Of a stretch of DNA of 64,000 bases, positions 59,123 through 64,000 are shown one piece after another. Each line of letters starts with the position of its first letter. Position 1 is the stretch's first letter. This stretch comes from Streptomyces parvus (GTDB lineage Bacteria; Actinomycetota; Actinomycetes; Streptomycetales; Streptomycetaceae). The translations under genes and the position numbers were made by a program. The notes under the pieces were generated by a model. It searched no databases and was not told the DNA's origin. It saw only the letters and a list, made by a program, of their open reading frames with translations. The stretch covers positions 310,001 to 374,000 of the forward strand of contig NZ_BMRY01000007.1 in the NCBI RefSeq assembly GCF_014648875.1, given 5' to 3'.

Positions 59123-59277
59123 GATCACAACGGCCCATGATTCACAGGCAGGTTGACGGCCGATCACGGCTGGAAACGCCCCCTGACGTCGACAGGAGGG
59201 AACGAGCGGGTTAACTTGACCCGGCCCGCTCTCCGGCCGCGCGCCGTGGGTCCGAACGCGACGGGGAGGGACCTCCC

Positions 59278-60855
59278 ATGCTCTGTACGAGGCTGACGAA
59301 CGCGCGCTTCCTCACGATGGACCCCCGCCACCCCGTCGCCCACGACCTGGGGATCTGGCGGGGCCGGATCGTCGGCGTGGACGACGCCGTGACCTCCCTG
59401 CCCGCCCGCGAGACCCTCGACCTGGGCGGGGCGACCGTACTGCCCGGCTTCATCGACAGCCATGTCCACCTCGCCTGGGCCGGGTTGAAGGCCGGCACCC
59501 CGAGCGTCGCCCCGTGCGAACGGATCGAGGACATCCTCGCCGTCGTCGACGCGGCGGCCCGGCGGCCCGCCCCTCCCGGCGCCTGGGTGGACGTGGCCGG
59601 ATACGACCAGCGGGCGCTGGGCCGGCACCTGACCGCCGCCGAACTGGACCGGGTCAGCCACGGCCGCAAGGTCTTCCTGATGCACGACTCCGGGCACGCC
59701 TGCGTGGTCAACACCGCGGTGCTGGAACTGCTGCCCGACGGGACCCCGCACGAGGACGGCTTTCTCGCCGAGAGCGCCATGACCGCCGCCCGCCGGCTGC
59801 GGCTTCCGTACTCCCAGGAGGAACTGGCCGACGCGATCGAGCTCGCCGCCCGCGCCTGCCTGGACGAGGGGATCACCGCCTGCGCGGAGGCGGGCATCGG
59901 CGGCGGACTCCTCGGCCACAGCCCCGTCGAGCTGGGTGCCTACCAACTGCTCCGGGACCGCGACCGGCTGCCCCTGCGGGTCCAGCTCATGGCCTCCGGC
60001 GACACCCTGCGCCCCCGCGCGGCACACACCGACGACGGGTTCACCCAGGCCCTGGACCTCGGCCTGCGCACCGGCTTCGGCGACGACTGGCTGTCGCTCG
60101 GCGCGCTCAAGATCTACACCGACGGCGGCATGATGGCCCGGACGGCGGCGCTCACCTCCCCGTACGAGGGCACGAGCGACAACGTCGGCCGCTTCCAGGA
60201 CGACCCGGAACGCCTCGCCGCCCTCATCGTCGACGGCCATCTCGCCGGCTGGCAGCTCGCCGTCCACGCCATCGGCGACCGCGCCGCCGACCTCGCCCTG
60301 GGCGCCCTGGAGCGGGCCCAGAAGCTGCGGCCCCGCCCGGACGCGCGCCACCGCATCGAACACGCCGGGCTGATCCGCCCCGACCAGCTGCCCCGGTTCG
60401 CCGCACTGGGTGTGAGCGCGGTGGTCCAGCCCAACTTCCTGCGCTGCTTCGGCGACGACTACGCGACCGTGATGGGCCAGGAGCGGGCCGGCTGGATGTA
60501 CCGGGGGAGGGGCTTCCTGGACCACGGCGTCGCGCTCGTCGGCAGCTCGGACCGCCCCGTCACGGACGGGGCGCCCCTGCGCGCGATCCAGTTCATGGTC
60601 GAACGTGCCTCCACCTCGGGCCGGCTCATCGGCCCGGACGAGGCCGTCACCGTCGACGAGGCGCTGCGGGCCTACACGGTCGCCGGCGCCCATGCCTGCC
60701 GCTGGGAGGCGACGGCGGGCGCCCTCTCGCCGGGGATGCGGGCCGACCTGGTGGTGCTGGGCGACGACCCGCACCGCGTGGACCCCTCCCGGATCGGGGA
60801 CATCCAGATCGTCCGGACCTTCGTGGACGGCCGGGACGCCCGCGCCGAAGGCTGA
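59278..60855 (+). CDS. Amidohydrolase (YtcJ / N-substituted formamide deformylase type)
   Basis: The 525-residue metal hydrolase has the amidohydrolase-3 fold: FIDSHVHLAWAG (H-x-H metal ligands) near residue 58, LMHDSGHACVVNTAVLE near 135, AEAGIGGG near 200, AVHAIGDRAADLALGALE near 320, RIEHAGLI near 356 and VGSSDRPVTDG near 425. The family includes N-substituted formamide deformylases. It is divergent from the formyltransferase gene, with the iron-box-like site between them, so a formyl-group link is tempting but unproven. ATG 59278 follows GGGGAGGG. Confidence 0.85.
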   Translation: MLCTRLTNARFLTMDPRHPVAHDLGIWRGRIVGVDDAVTSLPARETLDLGGATVLPGFIDSHVHLAWAGLKAGTPSVAPCERIEDILAVVDAAARRPAPPGAWVDVAGYDQRALGRHLTAAELDRVSHGRKVFLMHDSGHACVVNTAVLELLPDGTPHEDGFLAESAMTAARRLRLPYSQEELADAIELAARACLDEGITACAEAGIGGGLLGHSPVELGAYQLLRDRDRLPLRVQLMASGDTLRPRAAHTDDGFTQALDLGLRTGFGDDWLSLGALKIYTDGGMMARTAALTSPYEGTSDNVGRFQDDPERLAALIVDGHLAGWQLAVHAIGDRAADLALGALERAQKLRPRPDARHRIEHAGLIRPDQLPRFAALGVSAVVQPNFLRCFGDDYATVMGQERAGWMYRGRGFLDHGVALVGSSDRPVTDGAPLRAIQFMVERASTSGRLIGPDEAVTVDEALRAYTVAGAHACRWEATAGALSPGMRADLVVLGDDPHRVDPSRIGDIQIVRTFVDGRDARAEG

Positions 60856-60871
60856 CGCTACGCTCGACGCC

Positions 60872-61231
60872 ATGCCTGGGGAGAGCACGGAGAAGGCGGC
60901 GAGCGGGGCGGGCGCCGCGTGGGTGACCGTCGTGTCGTACGAGAACCTGCAGGGCTGCCCGCGGCCCCCGGCGGCCCTCCGCGCTTGACTGCGTGACCGC
61001 GGCATCGACTGGATGCCCTTCGCCGATGAGCTGATCCGCTGCGATCTCGCCTGCGGCATCGGCGCGGACGGGCGCCGACGCGGCTGGTACACGGTCCGGG
61101 TCGACGCCGACGCGCTGCGTGCCCTGGGCCTGCACCCCGACCAGCCCACCTCCGTGATCACCGCCCCCTCCCCGCCGCGCTGGTGGCACGCCGCCGCCGA
61201 GCGCAACGCCGAACGGCGATCCGGGGGCTGA
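60872..61231 (+). pseudogene. Hypothetical gene interrupted by one in-frame TGA
   Basis: From ATG 60872 the frame reads WVTVVSYENLQGCPRPPAAL then RA, a TGA at 60986-60988, and continues in the same frame LRDRGIDWMPFADELIRCDL, later VRVDADALRALGLHPDQPTS and PSPPRWWHAAAERNAERR to a stop at 61229-61231. The natural reading through the stop (RAxLRDRGIDW) suggests a single TGG to TGA change in a gene of about 119 codons. An ATG at 61013 could restart the last 72 residues. The family is unknown to me; it follows the amidohydrolase by 16 bases. Confidence 0.7.
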
Positions 61232-61492
61232 CGGCCCCTTGGTCCCCACTGCCTCCCAACTCCCGCCGTACCGAGGTCCATCGAGGTCCGTCGGACGGTC
61301 GACGTGTGTTGCCCCACATGCGGGCGGCAGAACAATACATCGCCCTTTTCGTGTTATTTAGGGTGAATCAGGGCATTGGCCCGTAGGTTGGGAAGACACG
61401 CCACCCGAGTGGCGTCCTGTGTCCCCCGACCCACGACCGGCAGGGTGCCGGGCACCCGCGCCGCAGGTCACGAACGAGGAAAGGCAGGGCAG

Positions 61493-62773
61493 GTGAACGT
61501 GCTGGGGATCATCGCCTCCGGTGTGGCCGCGCTGTTCATCACGGTCGCACTCGCCAAGAGTGCCCGCCGCGTGGCGCTCCGCCCCCACATCCCGGACGAA
61601 CCGGGCGGGCGTGCGCCACGGGCCGAGGCGCTGCGCAGGACAGGCGGTGCGACGGCAGTGCTCGGCATCGGCACGGCGACCGGTGCGGCCCTGTGGCTCG
61701 GTGCGGCGGACGAAGCGGCGGGCTCCGTCGGAGGGCTGCTCGCCGGGGCGGGAGCGGTGGCGGCCCTCGGCCTCGTCCACGATCTGAAGCCGCTGTGGGC
61801 CGCCCTGCGCCTCGCCGTCCAGACCGCCGCCGCGGTGCTCGTCGTCTGCCTGGCCGGGCTCTCACCGGCGGCCGGCGTCCTGGCCGTGGTCTGGATCGTC
61901 CTCGTCACCAACGCGTTCGCCCTGCTCGACCACGCCGACGGGCTGCTCACCGCCGTCGGCCTGGTCACCGCCGCCGGACTGCTCGCGTGCGCCTTCGTCG
62001 GCGGGGACCCCGCTCTCGCCCTGCTTCCGGCGACCCTGGTGGCGGGCCTCGCCGGCTTCCTCCTCCACAACTGGCACCCCGCGCGCCTCCGTCTCGGCGC
62101 GTGCGGTGCGCAGTTCACCGGGTTCGCCCTGGCCGCCTCCGGCGCGCTGATCCAGGCGGCCGCCCCGTCCGGCCGCGCCGCGTGGGCCGCGCTGCCGGCC
62201 CTGGCCACGGTGGCCCTCGCCGACAGCGCCCTGGTCCTGATCTCCCGCCGCCGCGCGGCGCGTTCCCCGCTGCGCGCCACGGACGACCACATCGCGCACC
62301 GGCTGCGCCGGGTCCGTGTGACCGTGCCGGGCGCCGCGGTCCTGACCGCTCTGTGGGCGGGCGTGCCCGTGGCCACCGGGGCCCTCGTGTACGCGGAGCT
62401 GCTGCACCCCGCGTTCCTCCTGCTGCCGCTCGCCGGGACGGCCGCCGCCGTGTACGCCCTGCTGAGGATCCCGGCGTACGCCCCGCCCCGCACTGCCCCG
62501 CCCCGTACGGGCTCCTCCCGTACGGCCCCGTCCCGTACCGCCACGTCCCGGGCGACCCAGGACCGTACGATCACCGCCCGGCGCCGCACCGAGGCGGCCG
62601 ACGCCGGTGCTGCGATCCCCGCCGCGGCCCCCGCGACGGGCGTCAAGGGCTCGGCTCCCGGCCGGGGTGCGCCCACCGGCACCGCCAGGACCTCCGCTGG
62701 GCACCCCACCGTGCCGCCCCCGCCCAACGGCCGCCCCGCCGAAGCCGCCACGGCCGCGGCCGAACGGGGCTGA
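61493..62773 (+). CDS. WecA/MraY-like glycosyl-1-phosphate transferase family membrane protein
   Basis: The 426-residue protein has about ten membrane helices and the layout of the MraY/WecA family, which moves a sugar-1-phosphate to a polyprenyl phosphate. Visible motifs are a central VTNAFALLDHADGLLTAVGLV (family form NAFNLxDGxDGL), LLHNWHPARLRLGACGAQFTGF (family NxxPAxxFMGDxGS region) with some divergence, and DDHIAHRLRR (family H-x-R-L). The expected Asp in GDxG is replaced (GACG), so activity is uncertain. The last 95 residues are a Pro/Arg/Ser/Thr-rich tail with repeated SRTA-type units. GTG 61493 follows GAGGAAAGG. Confidence 0.75.
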   Translation: MNVLGIIASGVAALFITVALAKSARRVALRPHIPDEPGGRAPRAEALRRTGGATAVLGIGTATGAALWLGAADEAAGSVGGLLAGAGAVAALGLVHDLKPLWAALRLAVQTAAAVLVVCLAGLSPAAGVLAVVWIVLVTNAFALLDHADGLLTAVGLVTAAGLLACAFVGGDPALALLPATLVAGLAGFLLHNWHPARLRLGACGAQFTGFALAASGALIQAAAPSGRAAWAALPALATVALADSALVLISRRRAARSPLRATDDHIAHRLRRVRVTVPGAAVLTALWAGVPVATGALVYAELLHPAFLLLPLAGTAAAVYALLRIPAYAPPRTAPPRTGSSRTAPSRTATSRATQDRTITARRRTEAADAGAAIPAAAPATGVKGSAPGRGAPTGTARTSAGHPTVPPPPNGRPAEAATAAAERG

Positions 62774-62790
62774 CGCCGCCCGGTCCGCGA

Positions 62791-63678
62791 TCACCCCCGC
62801 AGCCGCCCGAGCGTGGCGCGGGCCGCTGTGCGCGCGTACGGGGAGACCATCAGATACGGGGCCCACGGCCAGGTGTGCCGCAGGCAGTACGCCCACCACT
62901 GACGCGGCGGCAGCTCCCGCACGGAGGTCACCCGGCGCAGCGCCTCCCGGACGCCGATCCCCGGCTCCCGGCTGCCGGGAGCCGCCGGTCCGTCCACGCA
63001 CTCGCCGGCATGGCCCGGGGCGACGAGCACGGCCACCCCGGCCCGCTGAGCGCGCCGGCCGTGGTCGTAGTCGCCCATCCGATGACGGAAGACCTTGTCG
63101 GGATCGCCGACGACGTCGTACACGGCGCGGGGCACCAGAACAACCCGTCCGTCGTACGTGTCGCAGCGCTCGGGCCGGTGCGCGCCCGGCTCGACGAGCG
63201 TCAGGGACCGGCCCCGCCGTCCGGAGTACACCGTGTCCCCGTACGCGTTCCGCACCGCGCCGACGACGACCGCGCCGGCCCCCGCCGTTTCCGATGTGCG
63301 CAAAAGGGTCACGAGGGCGTCCCGGAAGAGCACGACGCCGTCGTCGAGCCACAGCTGATGCGTCCACGCGTGGCTCGGCCCGCCCGGGCCGCCGCCGAGC
63401 GGGCCGCCGCCCCCGCCGCCACTGCGGCTGTTCCGGCTCGCGATGCGCAGCGCCTGGTTACGGGAGACGTCGGGGCCCACCGACATGACCTCCACCGCCG
63501 GATGGTGCAGCCGCACCGCCTCCGGCGTACCGTCGGTGCTGCCGGTGTCCACGAGATGCACGCCCAGCGTCGTCCCCGCGGGGAGACCGCGCTGCCCCTC
63601 CAGGGCGCGCAGGGCGGACAGCGTCCGCGCACGGTGGTCGTGACTCGTCATCAGCACGGCCAGATGGACGGAGTGCAC
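62791..63678 (-). CDS. Family 2 glycosyltransferase
   Basis: The 295-residue GT-A fold enzyme starts HLAVLMTSHDHRARTLSALR, with VHLVDTGSTDGTPEAV near residue 42 (nucleotide-sugar Asp), a glycine-rich loop near 88-102, LWLDDGVVLFRDAL near 112 (DxD-like metal site as DDG) and a C-terminal segment GDYDHGRRAQRAG. It adds a sugar to a cell-surface polymer or lipid. It converges on the WecA/MraY-like gene, with 17 bp between stops, making a shared glycan pathway plausible. Confidence 0.82.
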   Translation of the reverse strand: MHSVHLAVLMTSHDHRARTLSALRALEGQRGLPAGTTLGVHLVDTGSTDGTPEAVRLHHPAVEVMSVGPDVSRNQALRIASRNSRSGGGGGGPLGGGPGGPSHAWTHQLWLDDGVVLFRDALVTLLRTSETAGAGAVVVGAVRNAYGDTVYSGRRGRSLTLVEPGAHRPERCDTYDGRVVLVPRAVYDVVGDPDKVFRHRMGDYDHGRRAQRAGVAVLVAPGHAGECVDGPAAPGSREPGIGVREALRRVTSVRELPPRQWWAYCLRHTWPWAPYLMVSPYARTAARATLGRLRG

Positions 63679-63748
63679 AGCGGGCTCCTCAGCTCCTCAA
63701 CTCTCATCATTCATGCATAGAAGCTGATATTCCGCATAGGCTGGGTGG

Positions 63749-64000
63749 GTGAGCGCCGAACCGATCGCGAACCTGCTCGGGCCCGTGCGGGGCCCCACAC
63801 CCCCGCGCAGGTTCGGCCGCTTCGTGCCGGTGTTCGCCTTCCTGCTGGCCGTCCTGTGCGTGAGCACGGTCGCGCTCACCGCGACCGTCCGCTCCACGGC
63901 CGCATCGCCCGGCTTCTACCAGGCGGTGCTGGACGAGGAGTCGGCCTACGACCGCCTCTACGGCGAGGTGCTCGTCGATCCGGAGATCTCGCCGGTCACC
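63749..64000 (+). CDS. N-terminus of a membrane or secreted protein (partial at window end)
   Basis: The first 84 codons read from GTG 63749: a Pro/Arg-rich lead (RGPTPPRRFGRFVP), one hydrophobic segment (VFAFLLAVLCVSTVALTATV) and a region YQAVLDEESAYDRLYGEVLVD that continues past the window. This fits a protein with an extracytoplasmic domain after a signal anchor. The family cannot be named from this part. It is divergent from the glycosyltransferase across 70 bp. Confidence 0.65.
   Translation, partial: MSAEPIANLLGPVRGPTPPRRFGRFVPVFAFLLAVLCVSTVALTATVRSTAASPGFYQAVLDEESAYDRLYGEVLVDPEISPVT

Noticed and set aside
60986..60988. TGA read as selenocysteine
   Set aside because: No SECIS-like hairpin was seen directly downstream, the surrounding residues suggest Trp, and the family is not a known selenoprotein.
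59164..61335. Minus-strand 723-residue frame opposite the amidohydrolase
   Set aside because: Repetitive Val/Gly/Asp/Gln composition typical of antisense frames; the plus strand has full amidohydrolase motifs.

Overview
The window is high-GC DNA with strong G/C third-position bias, GTG as well as ATG starts, many 4-bp ATGA/GTGA stop-start overlaps, twin-arginine and lipobox secretion signals, and Streptomyces-type families (ergothioneine genes, Zur-linked cysteine-free L32, ScbR-like regulator, class F sortase, SCO0930-type lipoprotein, RmdA-like c-di-GMP protein). It is almost certainly a Streptomyces chromosome, probably towards an arm. From memory, the order lipoprotein - methyltransferase - RmdA - LysR/sdhCAB - ornithine-lipid genes - egtABCD resembles the S. 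coelicolor SCO09xx region; I could not check this. No tRNA, rRNA, CRISPR array or intact mobile element was seen.

Layout. (1) 0.1-7.8 kb, envelope and secretion genes: CapA-like lipoprotein, Usp protein, NodB deacetylase, class F sortase, two paralogous secreted proteins with a C-terminal membrane anchor but no LPXTG-type motif, a DUF4239 membrane protein, a proline-rich protein and a Yx(FWY)xxD repeat lipoprotein. (2) 8-15.5 kb: methyltransferase translationally coupled to a PAS-GGDEF-EAL protein, then a LysR gene divergent from sdhCAB around a palindromic T-N11-A site. (3) 15.5-21.7 kb: UvrA-like ATPase and MFS exporter in one transcription unit, divergent from a CGNR zinc-finger regulator across an inverted repeat; luciferase-like monooxygenase; HAD phosphatase; dodecin. 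(4) 21.9-30.4 kb: orphan solute-binding lipoprotein, a strongly structured leader in front of a predicted two-gene ornithine-lipid operon, a complete egtABCD operon on the minus strand, and a TIGR02452 macro-like protein.

(5) 30.5-39.9 kb: PemK-like protein, LacI regulator, thioredoxin divergent from an atypical FAD oxidoreductase that carries a perfect 54-bp in-frame tandem duplication, an IS630-type transposase remnant, two SpoIIE-type phosphatases (one apparently truncated), a trypsin, and a DUF6357 protein. (6) 40.1-53.4 kb, the most striking block: a tightly coupled five-gene operon encoding a DUF4132 protein, a 1,730-residue protein of unknown function, a MoxR AAA+ ATPase, a DUF5682-VWA fusion and a SWIM zinc-finger protein. 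It parallels the E. coli molR/yehL-yehM-yehP-yehQ set but has its own giant subunit and a gene fusion. Its biochemical role is not established.

(7) 53.5-64 kb: ScbR-like TetR regulator, Cys-cluster/pentapeptide-repeat protein, cysteine-free L32 (too short for ordinary ORF cut-offs) under a Zur-box-like site, ComB-like phosphatase, a free-standing EF-G domain IV-like protein, a formyltransferase-DDAH operon behind an iron-box-like site, a divergent amidohydrolase of the formamide-deformylase type, a gene broken by one in-frame TGA, a WecA/MraY-like membrane transferase, a family 2 glycosyltransferase, and a membrane-protein gene cut by the window edge.
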